From assembly GCA_016790075.1 (NCBI GenBank), contig JAEUPP010000027.1, positions 1 to 40,283 of the forward strand: a stretch of 40,283 nucleotides of DNA, written 5' to 3'. Positions 23,571 through 31,777 of this stretch are shown in pieces (position 1 is the stretch's first letter; the number at the start of each line of letters is the position of its first letter). Source of the stretch: Rhodanobacteraceae bacterium (GTDB lineage: Bacteria > Pseudomonadota > Gammaproteobacteria > Xanthomonadales > Rhodanobacteraceae). The notes under the pieces are model-generated. The model was not told the DNA's origin, searched no databases, and saw only the letters and a program-made list of their open reading frames with translations. A program made the translations under genes and the position numbers.

Positions 23571-23867
23571 ATGATCAGCGGTGAAATCGCGCTCTATCTC
23601 TTCATGCTGGCCGCATTTACCGGCCACGAAATCATCAGTCGTGTACCGGTCATCCTGCATACGCCGCTGATGTCGGGCTCCAATTTCGTGCACGGCATCG
23701 TGCTGGTCGGCGCGATGATCACGCTGGGTGAAGCCACGACGCTGACCCAGCAGGTCATTGGGTTCGTCGGCGTGTTCCTGGGCGCAGGCAATGCCGCCGG
23801 TGGTTATGTCGTGACCGAGCGCATGCTGGAAATGTTCAAGTCGAGCAAGAAGGAAGGAGCGAAGTGA
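23571..23867 (+). CDS. pntAB: NAD(P) transhydrogenase subunit alpha, part 2 (membrane)
   Basis: This 98-residue membrane protein supplies the helices that in E. coli are fused to the C-terminus of PntA. Three or more hydrophobic segments are visible (LYLFMLAAFTGHEIISR; VHGIVLVGAMITL; QVIGFVGVFLGAGNAAGGYVV). RVPVILHTPLMSGSNFVHGIV is a signature of this subunit. It ends in a basic tail, and its TGA overlaps the pntB ATG by one base. Confidence 0.96.
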   Translation: MISGEIALYLFMLAAFTGHEIISRVPVILHTPLMSGSNFVHGIVLVGAMITLGEATTLTQQVIGFVGVFLGAGNAAGGYVVTERMLEMFKSSKKEGAK

Positions 23868-25318
23868 TGGACAAGACGACGCTGCTGCATTACGTCGTAC
23901 AGGCCAGCTATTTCGCTGCGGCTGTGCTGTTTATCCTGGGCATCAAGCGCATGTCGTCGCCGGTGACGGCGCGCAGCGGCATTCAGTGGGCCGGTGTCGG
24001 CATGCTGGTCGCGACGATTGCGACATTCTTCCATGGCAACGTTGCTGCAGGCCTGGGCACGGGTCTGCAACCGCAGACGATGACCAACATCCTGCTGATG
24101 GTGCTCGCCATCGGTGTAAGTACGGCGTTCGCGTGGATTTCGGGCAAGAAGGTTGCGATGACCGACATGCCGCAGATGGTCGCGCTCTACAACGGCATGG
24201 GCGGTGGCTCGGCGGCAGCGATAGGTGCGGCGGCGCTGATCGGCGCGGCCAGCGGTACTGCGCACCATACCCTGGGCACGGCGCAGATCGCATTGGCGGT
24301 GATAGGCGCGCTGATCGGTTCGATTTCCTTTACCGGGTCGCTGATCGCGTTTGCAAAACTGCAGGGCTGGATGGACAAGACCTTCCGTTTCGGCGGCCAG
24401 CAGTTCGTCAACGGCTTGTTCTTTCTCTCCGCACTGGGGCTGGGCGCTGCCCTGCTGTTCAAGCTTGATGTGACTATCGTGGTTGCCTTCTTTGCGGTAT
24501 CGCTGCTGTTCGGCGTGCTGATGACGCTGCCTATTGGTGGTGCCGACATGCCGGTGGTGATCTCGCTGTACAACGCGTTTACCGGGCTTGCGGTGGCGTT
24601 CGAGGGCTATGTTCAGGGCAATGTCGCGTTGATTATCGCCGGCACGGTCGTTGGTGCAGCGGGTACCTTGCTTACGCGCCTTATGGCCAAGGCCATGAAT
24701 CGATCGATCAGCAACGTACTGTTCTCGAATTTCGGTGGTGGCGGTGGCGCTGCCAGCGAAATTGCCGGCTCGCAGAAACCTATCGAAGCGGCTGATGCGG
24801 CTTCGTTGCTGTACATGGCCGAGAAAGTCATCATCGTGCCCGGTTATGGCATGGCCGTGGCTCAGGCGCAGCACAAGATCTGGGAACTGTCGCAGCAGCT
24901 GATAAAGCGCGACAAGGAAGTCAAGTTCGCGATCCATCCGGTTGCTGGCCGCATGCCGGGTCATATGAATGTGCTGCTGGCGGAAGCCGGTGTGCCTTAC
25001 GACCTCATCGCCGACATGGACGACGTCAATCCGGAGTTCGCCACGTGCGATGTAGCGATCGTGATTGGTGCAAACGATGTGGTGAATCCAGTCGCGCGCA
25101 CGGACAAGTCATCGCCCATCTACGGCATGCCGATTCTCGACGTGATCAACGCGCGCCAGGTCATTGTGATCAAGCGTGGCAAGGGGGCAGGGTTTGCCGG
25201 TATCGAGAACGCACTGTTCTACGCCGACAACTGCCGCATGCTCTACGCTGATGGGCAGGAGGCAGCGAACCGCCTGATCGCCGAACTCAAGGGTATCGAT
25301 TCCGGCGGCGGACACTAA
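23867..25318 (+). CDS. pntB: NAD(P) transhydrogenase subunit beta
   Basis: This 483-residue subunit contains the remaining membrane helices (about 8-9, residues 1-270) and the NADP(H)-binding domain III (~310-483). The domain III landmarks are IVPGYGMAVAQAQHKIWEL, HPVAGRMPGHMNVLLAEAGVPYD, IGANDVVNPVA and VIVIKRGKGAGFAGIENALFY. GGADMPVVISLYNAFTGLAVAFEGY lies in the proton channel part. The ATG at 23867 overlaps the pntAB stop; a GTG one codon upstream is the only near alternative. AGGAAGGAGC precedes it. Confidence 0.97.
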   Translation: MDKTTLLHYVVQASYFAAAVLFILGIKRMSSPVTARSGIQWAGVGMLVATIATFFHGNVAAGLGTGLQPQTMTNILLMVLAIGVSTAFAWISGKKVAMTDMPQMVALYNGMGGGSAAAIGAAALIGAASGTAHHTLGTAQIALAVIGALIGSISFTGSLIAFAKLQGWMDKTFRFGGQQFVNGLFFLSALGLGAALLFKLDVTIVVAFFAVSLLFGVLMTLPIGGADMPVVISLYNAFTGLAVAFEGYVQGNVALIIAGTVVGAAGTLLTRLMAKAMNRSISNVLFSNFGGGGGAASEIAGSQKPIEAADAASLLYMAEKVIIVPGYGMAVAQAQHKIWELSQQLIKRDKEVKFAIHPVAGRMPGHMNVLLAEAGVPYDLIADMDDVNPEFATCDVAIVIGANDVVNPVARTDKSSPIYGMPILDVINARQVIVIKRGKGAGFAGIENALFYADNCRMLYADGQEAANRLIAELKGIDSGGGH

Positions 25319-25325
25319 CCAGGCA

Positions 25326-25363
25326 GGCGCAGATTCGGGGGCTTGTCGTTCCGGATCTGCGCC
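25326..25363 (+). terminator. Stem-loop after pntB
   Basis: GGCGCAGATTCGG (25326-25338) pairs with CCGGATCTGCGCC (25351-25363) over 13 positions including one G-U wobble, with a 12-nt loop, eight bases after the pntB stop. No U-tract. Further on (25421-25449) a nine-base motif, ATGGCCACA, is repeated about three times just before the end of the convergent hydroxylase gene. Confidence 0.55.
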
Positions 25364-25466
25364 CTGTGCCCGCGTCGCGTGAGCGAGCCGCGTGAGCAGC
25401 AGAATGCGTCGCGGCGGCCGCATTGGCCACAATGGCCACAATGGCTACCCGTTCCGCCGCGCGCGA

Positions 25467-26435
25467 TTACAGCGGCGCGGAGCGTTCGTCCGCTTCGCCC
25501 GCGGCGCGCTGGTCAGCTACCGCAACCAGGGCGATCAGTGACGACAGTGCGCGCATCATGCGCACGCCGTTGCGTAGGCTCAAGCTGTCCGCGCTGGGCA
25601 GGACCTCGTGCATGAATTGCTGCATGCGGGCGCGGTATTCGGCCCAGCCTTCACGCGATTCGCCATAACAGGCCCATAGCGCGCGCCAATCACGCGCCAG
25701 GTCGCTCGCAAGCCGGTGTATCTCGTTCAGCCGTGTATCCGGCACTGCCTCGTCGAGCACGAAGGTTATCTGTTCGCGCAATTCCCAAGGCGTCATTACA
25801 GCCGGGAGATTGGTTGATTCGCAGCGTAACGGTGGATGCGCGGCCCCGGGCGGGGTCCGGGACGCGGTCCAGGGGCCTTTGTAGTCGGGTGTACGTGAAG
25901 CGGATACGAAGCGCCAGAAACCTTCGCCGCCGACCGTGTCGGCGACGATATGAATACGTGCCGAAGTGGCTGAATTGATGACGCGGTGCGGCGCCCAGGT
26001 ATCAAAGATCCAGCACTCACCGGCCTTCATATGCAGGCTGTGCGGACCGCAGAAAAATGTGACTTCCGGTTGTGTGACGACGGGTACATGTATGCGTATG
26101 TGGTCCCGCCAGTAATAGTCCACGTCCACGTGTGCGGTGACTTCGGCACTGCCGGACAGGCGCATGAGTCGGGATCGGCCCAGCACGGCACCAAACGAGG
26201 CCAGCACTTCGTGCAGATAGGGCAGTCGCTCCAGATGTGGTGTGGGACGCATGGGGCCACGCACCGAGTCACTCGCGGGATCGCCGTGAGCAGCAATCAG
26301 GGGCAAGGCCGAATTGCCGGCGAAACCCTGGGGATGCGGCCGCCATACGGATTCGCCCAATGCCTCGATCTCCGCGCTCAGGGCCTCGGCATCGTAGAGA
26401 AGGGGGAGTTGTAAAAAAGGGTACTGAATTTTCAT
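25467..26435 (-). CDS. Aspartyl/asparaginyl beta-hydroxylase-like Fe(II)/2-oxoglutarate oxygenase
   Basis: This 322-residue cytoplasmic protein (no signal peptide) has the double-stranded beta-helix of aspartyl/asparaginyl beta-hydroxylases in its first ~170 residues. Iron ligands would be H102 and D104 (HVDVDYYW) and H150 (APHRVINS), with R161 in ARIHIV a candidate 2-oxoglutarate ligand. HIRIHVPVVTQPEVTFFCGP matches the family core. The C-terminal ~140 residues are mostly helical and unlike known domains I can name. It is 33 bp downstream of the TPR-sulfotransferase gene in the same direction, and so probably co-expressed. Its substrate (protein residue or small molecule) is unknown. Confidence 0.85.
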   Translation of the reverse strand: MKIQYPFLQLPLLYDAEALSAEIEALGESVWRPHPQGFAGNSALPLIAAHGDPASDSVRGPMRPTPHLERLPYLHEVLASFGAVLGRSRLMRLSGSAEVTAHVDVDYYWRDHIRIHVPVVTQPEVTFFCGPHSLHMKAGECWIFDTWAPHRVINSATSARIHIVADTVGGEGFWRFVSASRTPDYKGPWTASRTPPGAAHPPLRCESTNLPAVMTPWELREQITFVLDEAVPDTRLNEIHRLASDLARDWRALWACYGESREGWAEYRARMQQFMHEVLPSADSLSLRNGVRMMRALSSLIALVAVADQRAAGEADERSAPL

Positions 26436-26468
26436 TGCGGTCGAGTCGGCCGGGACAAGGCGCAGCGA

Positions 26469-28280
26469 TCAGTCGCGGGCATAACCGAAGCGTTCCAGGT
26501 GAGGCGCGAGACAGGGAAGGGCGGGTTCAATCCACTCCTGATAGCGCCGCCAGCGGCCTATGCCCTTGCGATTCACCGGTTCGATCACCTGATGGTAACT
26601 CGGTGTGCGTATGTAACCGCGTTGCAGCGCGTGCTGGTGGAATTCCGCCATGGCCGGAGACCAGGGCAGGTCGAGGAAAGCGCAGAGGCGCCGGGCGCAG
26701 CCTTCCAGATCGTCGACCAGGTCCTCAAGTCGCAAGGTGTGCACGTCTGGCTGGAACACCGCCGCCTGATCAAGCCAGAAATCAATTGCGGTTGCGTAAC
26801 CCTCGGCCGTTGTCGTCATGCTGCTGCACATGATGGCGTAGGCTGGCGCACGAAACATTTGCAGGTAGTTGCTGAGCACCACATCCCGTGGGTCGCGCAG
26901 GCAAAGCACGATTTTCGCGTGGGGGAACAGGCGAGCGATGACCGGAAGCCGCATCATGTTCAGCGGATTCTTGTCGATCAGTCGTTTGCCTTGCACGGCG
27001 TTGGTGCGGGTGTAGACAAGGTTCCAGTACTTGTCGCGCAGTTGCTGACATTGTCTGGCGTCGAGTGCGCCGAGTTGCTCCGGGTAGGTGATGCCGTCCG
27101 CTTCGATCTGCTTGGTCAGATCATCGAGAAACGTGCGCTCGTCCATGCACGTCAATTCTTCGTGCGCGTCGAGCAGCGTTTCCAGCAGCGTCGTCCCCGA
27201 ACGCGGGAAACCGACAACGAAAACCGGCGATTGCGCCGCTTCCGGCCCCTGGATCGCCGGCCACTGCGCGTATTGCTGCTGAGTAATGCGGCGCTGTGCC
27301 AGGGTCAGATTGCTTGCCGCACTCAGTTTTTCAGGAGCGGCTATGCGGAGCTGGGCTATCTGGACCTCGTGTCCTTGCTGTATCCAGCGCATGGCTTCGT
27401 CGGGCCGCCCGCGCTGGTCATTGAGCCGTGCGATCGCATGAAACAGGGTCGGGCGGCGAGCGGCCAATGCGCGATTGGATAACAAAGCCTCGTGCAGACG
27501 GCAGGCTTCGTCGATATCGTCACCGCGGGCAGCCAGCGTTGCCGTCGCGATAAGGAAATCATCCAGTAGTCCCGCCTGGCGTGCTGTTTCCGCCGAAACC
27601 TGGCTCAGCGCCACACGCGCTTCGTCAATGCGGTTGGAACGTTCCAGCAGGGTGACTCGACGCATGGCGGCGCGAATATTGCCGGGGCGCAAGGTTTCGG
27701 CTCGGCGCAACGCGTCTTCTGCGATGGCCAAGTCGCCCATCTCGTTGTACAGCGCGGCAATATCGACGAGGACTTCGGCTTCAGCAGCCGCCCAATGCTG
27801 CCAATCGTGCAGCAGCTCACGGGCGCCATCGGTATCGCCGGTTTCGTGCAGTGCGGAGGCTGTCTGCAGGCGTAGCGCCGCGTCGTGGGGACGCAGGTTC
27901 AATGCCGCAAGAAGGTCTCGGCGAGCACCGATGAACAGGCCTCTTTCATATTGGATCAGCCCGAGGTTCTGCAGCGCGTCGACCTGATCGGGATCCAGCT
28001 GCAGGGATCGGCGGTAGGAGCTGCAAGCCTGGTCGTCGTGGCCTAGCCGGCGCTGGATGTTTCCGAGATTCGTCCAGTGTTCTGCACAACGGGGGAACAG
28101 TGTCGCGATCCGCTCAAACACCCTTAGCGATTCTTCGCCACGTTCCTGTGCATCGAGCCCGAGAGCCAGCAGCAGCAGACCACCTTCGTTGTCTGGCGCT
28201 GTGGCCAGAAATTGCCGACCGATGCGCTCGGCGAGTACGGGGTCGCCGTTTTGCAGCGCCGTAAAACCAATCGATAACAT
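26469..28280 (-). CDS. TPR-repeat sulfotransferase
   Basis: This 603-residue protein combines N-terminal TPR repeats (about residues 10-310, for example AEHWTNLGNIQRRLGHDDQACSSYRRSLQLDPDQ) with a C-terminal sulfotransferase domain. The PAPS-binding P-loop is at 353-370 (FVVGFPRSGTTLLETLL, G357-T364), and the 3'-phosphate loop is LCLRDPRDVVLSNY near 455-468. The ATG at 28280 is chosen because it follows GAGGTGG at normal spacing; a longer frame starts at 28337. Relatives include tyrosylprotein sulfotransferase-like bacterial enzymes in which the TPR part binds the acceptor. It lies ~115 bp beyond the terminator of the TonB-receptor gene and directly ahead of the hydroxylase gene. Confidence 0.92.
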   Translation of the reverse strand: MLSIGFTALQNGDPVLAERIGRQFLATAPDNEGGLLLLALGLDAQERGEESLRVFERIATLFPRCAEHWTNLGNIQRRLGHDDQACSSYRRSLQLDPDQVDALQNLGLIQYERGLFIGARRDLLAALNLRPHDAALRLQTASALHETGDTDGARELLHDWQHWAAAEAEVLVDIAALYNEMGDLAIAEDALRRAETLRPGNIRAAMRRVTLLERSNRIDEARVALSQVSAETARQAGLLDDFLIATATLAARGDDIDEACRLHEALLSNRALAARRPTLFHAIARLNDQRGRPDEAMRWIQQGHEVQIAQLRIAAPEKLSAASNLTLAQRRITQQQYAQWPAIQGPEAAQSPVFVVGFPRSGTTLLETLLDAHEELTCMDERTFLDDLTKQIEADGITYPEQLGALDARQCQQLRDKYWNLVYTRTNAVQGKRLIDKNPLNMMRLPVIARLFPHAKIVLCLRDPRDVVLSNYLQMFRAPAYAIMCSSMTTTAEGYATAIDFWLDQAAVFQPDVHTLRLEDLVDDLEGCARRLCAFLDLPWSPAMAEFHQHALQRGYIRTPSYHQVIEPVNRKGIGRWRRYQEWIEPALPCLAPHLERFGYARD

Positions 28281-28395
28281 GAACCACCTCAGGCAAGACG
28301 AGGCAGTATCGCGGCTGCGCGTGGCAGCGGCAACCAATTTGCCATAGTTGGGCGGGGCGCATTTCAGTTCGCACTTTCGCGCGGCTCAAGCAAAT

Positions 28396-28428
28396 AAAAA
28401 AAGCCGCGCGGCTTGCACCGCGCGGCTT
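28396..28428 (-). terminator. Intrinsic terminator of the TonB-dependent receptor gene
   Basis: On the minus strand AAGCCGCGCGG and CCGCGCGGCTT form a perfect 11-bp stem (28418-28428 with 28401-28411), a six-base loop, then an uninterrupted run of seven T (28402-28396). It lies 25 bp after the receptor stop codon and 116 bp before the sulfotransferase start. It should end most receptor transcripts and so set a high receptor to modification-enzyme ratio. Confidence 0.92.
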
Positions 28429-28452
28429 CCAAACCCAACAGGGTGAAGCTGA

Positions 28453-31347
28453 TTAGAACTTCACGCCCACGCGAGCCCAGTAGAAGCGGCCCACGGTCTC
28501 GTAGGTACGAGCGTCGGTGTTGCTGTCGAAACCGTACTGCCACAGCTGCGGCGGCTGCTTGTCGAACACGTTGTCAATGCCGACTTCGACGTTCGTGTGC
28601 AGCGGCTCGATGTTGTAGCCGAACTGGAGGTTGTGGTACGTCACCGCACCAGTGCGGAAGGACTGGTCAGCCGCGCGGCCCGAGGGGTTAACGACCGAGT
28701 AGCCGTCGCCAGCAACCGCTGCGCCGCCGAAGCGCGTCGGGCCAATGTAACGCGCACGCCAGGAAGCGTCGAACGCGCCCATGTTCCAGGCCACGCCAGC
28801 GTAACCGCGCCAGCGCGAGTAGTTGCCGTCGCCGCCCTGAGCACGCGACACGTACGAACCCGCATTGTTGAACTGGGTCGTGACGTCGCCTTCAATCTTC
28901 TGCGCGTTGTACTTCTGGATATAGGTCGCATCCAGCGAGAAGCGGAAGTTACCCCACGCGGTTTCCGGCAGACGGTACTTGAAGCCGAGGTCAACACCAG
29001 CCGTGTCGACGCGACCGACGTTCTGCGTACGGTTGTTGACGAAGTTGATGTCGCCGAGGCCGGCGAGATCACGCGTGAACAGATTGCAGAAACGGCCGAA
29101 GTTGTAGCACTGGTCAACGATGACCTGCGTGCCCAGCGTGCCGATGGTGTCGGTCAGGTAGATGCGCCAGACGTCCATCGAGGTCGAGAAGCCTTCCAGC
29201 CAGCTCGGGTCATAGACCATGCCCCAGGTGAAGGACTTGCCTTGTTCCGGAATGAGCTGGTCGTTCGAGCCCTGCAGTGCCTGGGTCTGAGCCGTCGTCT
29301 GGACAAAGCCAGCGCTCAAGCCGGCGCAGGCCGGGTTGCCCGGGCGCAGGCCAGCCGCCGAGCACGGATCCTGATACGTATCGGCGGACGGGGTGACGCC
29401 GCCGTACAGGTCGGAGATCGTCGGCGAACGGAATACTTCGGCAACCGTGCCGCGCAGCAGCAGGTCATCGATCGGACGCCATTCCACGCCGATCTTCGAG
29501 TTCGTCGTGTCGCCGAACGCGGAGTAGTCAGAGTAGCGCGAACCCAGCGTGAAGTTCAGCGACTTGGCCAGGAAGACATCACGCAGCACCGGGATGAACA
29601 GCTCGGCGTAGAACTCGCGGACGCTGAGTTCGCCCTTGTTCGCCGAGTTGCAGGCGTCGGTCGCAGTCAAGCAGGTGCCTGCGGCCGGATCGGTGATGAG
29701 CGAGGCGAAATCCGGCTGGAAGTACTGGTAGTCCTTGCGGTATTCGCCACCGAACGCGACGCTGAGCGCGCCGGCCGGCAGTTCCACGATTTCGCCGGTC
29801 AGGTTGAAACGGGCGATTTTTTCGTTCGAATAGAAGTGGCTGGACGGCGTGATGGAAAGCTTGCGCAGGTTCTCGAGGTTCTGGCGGCCAGCGGCCGTCT
29901 GGTTCTCGATGCCGAGCAGATTGATCGGCGTGCAGTTCGCGACGATTACGGCCGCCGCGGTAGCCGTAGCAGCGGTACCGCAACGCGCAACGCCATTGGC
30001 GTCGATAAACGAAGGACCGACCGCGGCGGTCAGGCCCGGCTTGAAGTAGTAGCCGGTGGACTGCACGTCCTGGCTCAGGCCCGCCCAGCTGATGCCTGCG
30101 TCCCAGGTCCAGGTGTCGCCGAAGCTGCCACGCAGGCCGGTATTGAACTGCTCGGCCAGCGTCTGGAAACTGCCGATGCGATTGCCTTCCGTCGACATAC
30201 GGATACCGCCAGACGCGATGTTCACGCCGAACGGGTTGTAGATGCTGTTGGCCGAAATGATGGCGCCGGAGTTGTTGCCGAGAATCAGCGGCAGCGGCGC
30301 GATCTGGAAGTTCGAGCGCGTCTTGTTGCTGAACGCTTCGACATAGGCTTCGACGTTGTCCGAGATGCGGTAGTTACCAGCCGCAAACAGACCGCCGCGT
30401 TCCTGTGGGGTACGGATGATGTTGAACGGCGAGAAGTCGTACGTGTCGTTGTTCGGACCGGCGCCGATGTAGCAGCGGAAATCCGTGCTTGCCGAGCCGG
30501 GACGGCCGCTGATGCGGGTCACGCTGACGTTGGCAGCCGTGCCGGGGCAGCTCAAGCCGAAGCTTGCTGCGACGGTACGCGGAATCACGTAGCGGCCATT
30601 CGGAATGCTGCCCGAACCCAGCGGGAAGATATCACCCGCCGAGTTGTACAGCGACGGATTGGCGTAGTCACGATCAGCGGCGCTGACCGCGTCCTGACGG
30701 TTGTAGGTCGCGCCGACAACGAGGCTGCCGCGATCGCTGGAGTGGCCGATCGTGAGTGAGGCGCCCTTGCGTTCGCCGTCGTCCTTGTCGGAAACGCCGT
30801 AGTCGAAGGTTGCTTCCATGCCCTGGAAGTCACGGCGGGTAATGAAGTTGACCACGCCGCCGATTGCGTCAGAACCGTACACTGCCGAGGCGCCGTCCTT
30901 CAGGACTTCGATGCGCTCGACCATGTTGATCGGAATCGAGTTGACGTCGTTGTAGAACACGCGCTGGCCGTTGATCAGCAGCAGCGTGCGCTGCGAGCCG
31001 AGACCGCGCAGCGAGACGGTGGACGCACCTGCGCCGCCGCCGTTGTTGACGCCCGGGTTGGTGGCAGCGCCGGCGATCGACGGGGCTTCCTGGAGCAGGT
31101 CACCGATCGTCAGCTTGCCGGTCTTCTCGATAGCGGACTTGTCGATGACGAAGACCGGGCTCGAGGTTTCGAGGTCAACGCGGCGAATGCGCGAACCGGT
31201 GACGACGATCGTCTCCAGCGTTTCGCCCTTGTCGCCACCTTCGTCTTGGGCGAAGGCCGGTGCAGCGGTGAGGCCTACAGCGGCCGCGGTGCCCATATAC
31301 AGGGCGTGGCGCACGGCGCGCAGGAGCTCGTTGCGGTTTTGTCTCAT
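28453..31347 (-). CDS. TonB-dependent outer-membrane receptor
   Basis: This 964-residue receptor imports a bulky or scarce ligand across the outer membrane using TonB energy. ATG 31347 is preferred (GGAG eight bases upstream); a TTG at 31359 would add four residues. The signal peptide ends near AFA-Q (residue ~34). A TonB-box-like ETIVVTGSRI precedes the plug domain (about 50-170: DLLQEAPSIAG, VSLRGLGSQRTLLLINGQRV, IEVLKDGASAVYGSDAIGGVVNFIT). The rest is the 22-strand barrel, with the C-terminal aromatic residue (YWARVGVKF). Paired cysteines in barrel loops suggest disulfides. Ligand specificity cannot be read from the sequence. The neighbours suggest coupling to sulfotransferase and hydroxylase activity. 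Confidence 0.95.
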   Translation of the reverse strand: MRQNRNELLRAVRHALYMGTAAAVGLTAAPAFAQDEGGDKGETLETIVVTGSRIRRVDLETSSPVFVIDKSAIEKTGKLTIGDLLQEAPSIAGAATNPGVNNGGGAGASTVSLRGLGSQRTLLLINGQRVFYNDVNSIPINMVERIEVLKDGASAVYGSDAIGGVVNFITRRDFQGMEATFDYGVSDKDDGERKGASLTIGHSSDRGSLVVGATYNRQDAVSAADRDYANPSLYNSAGDIFPLGSGSIPNGRYVIPRTVAASFGLSCPGTAANVSVTRISGRPGSASTDFRCYIGAGPNNDTYDFSPFNIIRTPQERGGLFAAGNYRISDNVEAYVEAFSNKTRSNFQIAPLPLILGNNSGAIISANSIYNPFGVNIASGGIRMSTEGNRIGSFQTLAEQFNTGLRGSFGDTWTWDAGISWAGLSQDVQSTGYYFKPGLTAAVGPSFIDANGVARCGTAATATAAAVIVANCTPINLLGIENQTAAGRQNLENLRKLSITPSSHFYSNEKIARFNLTGEIVELPAGALSVAFGGEYRKDYQYFQPDFASLITDPAAGTCLTATDACNSANKGELSVREFYAELFIPVLRDVFLAKSLNFTLGSRYSDYSAFGDTTNSKIGVEWRPIDDLLLRGTVAEVFRSPTISDLYGGVTPSADTYQDPCSAAGLRPGNPACAGLSAGFVQTTAQTQALQGSNDQLIPEQGKSFTWGMVYDPSWLEGFSTSMDVWRIYLTDTIGTLGTQVIVDQCYNFGRFCNLFTRDLAGLGDINFVNNRTQNVGRVDTAGVDLGFKYRLPETAWGNFRFSLDATYIQKYNAQKIEGDVTTQFNNAGSYVSRAQGGDGNYSRWRGYAGVAWNMGAFDASWRARYIGPTRFGGAAVAGDGYSVVNPSGRAADQSFRTGAVTYHNLQFGYNIEPLHTNVEVGIDNVFDKQPPQLWQYGFDSNTDARTYETVGRFYWARVGVKF

Positions 31348-31777
31348 TACACTCTCCAACGTCAGAGTTGTGACACAGATCGGGACTAGTACTTTCCTTC
31401 CTGGAAAAGGCCAAGGAGCTAGATGCCTAAGCCTCGGCAGCGGCCGATACTAACAACATTCGCAACGGGTGGGAATCCCTGTTGCTTATTTGCAACATAT
31501 CTGTGGTTGTCGTGTCGCGTCGCGGCTTATATGCATGATTTTGTTTGAAAATAAAAAGATACTAGTTAGCTTTTTATCTTCTCTCCGGTGCCGCTTGGGG
31601 TGCTGGAATTGCGCGCAGGCGTTGCCGGAATGCCTAATGTCCGGACTGAAACGTTAAATTCGGCGTTAACGGGATTATCACGCGGCGGTCGCAGCGGCGC
31701 GCGTGGCGAGTTTCGGATGCGCTGAATGGGGGGGGGCGTGCCCAGCAGGGCTGGCGCAAATTTCCCCGGGCCGGGGC
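31348..31777. other. AT-rich upstream region of the TonB receptor with inverted repeats
   Basis: This 430-bp gap holds no gene. It contains two perfect inverted repeats: TGTTGC / GCAACA (31480-31497, six-base loop) and ATAAAAAG / CTTTTTAT (31551-31577, 11-base loop). The second lies in the most AT-rich stretch of the window (31530-31580). Both are 130-230 bp upstream of the receptor start codon, where promoter and operator elements would be expected. No cobalamin, TPP or FMN riboswitch signature was found in the leader. Confidence 0.5.

Noticed and set aside
28597-30759. 720-residue open frame on the plus strand, antisense to the TonB receptor gene
   Set aside because: It is a by-product of high GC and strong codon bias in the receptor gene. 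Its sequence is Arg/Val/Ala-rich and low in motifs, whereas the minus-strand product is a full TonB receptor.
31348-31470. Cobalamin or other riboswitch in the TonB-receptor leader
   Set aside because: The leader lacks the conserved B12-box and other core sequences I would expect; no multi-stem fold is evident by eye.
31469-31657. 62-residue plus-strand frame upstream of the TonB receptor gene
   Set aside because: It overlaps the AT-rich inverted repeats and has no ribosome site or domain; it is better explained as control DNA.
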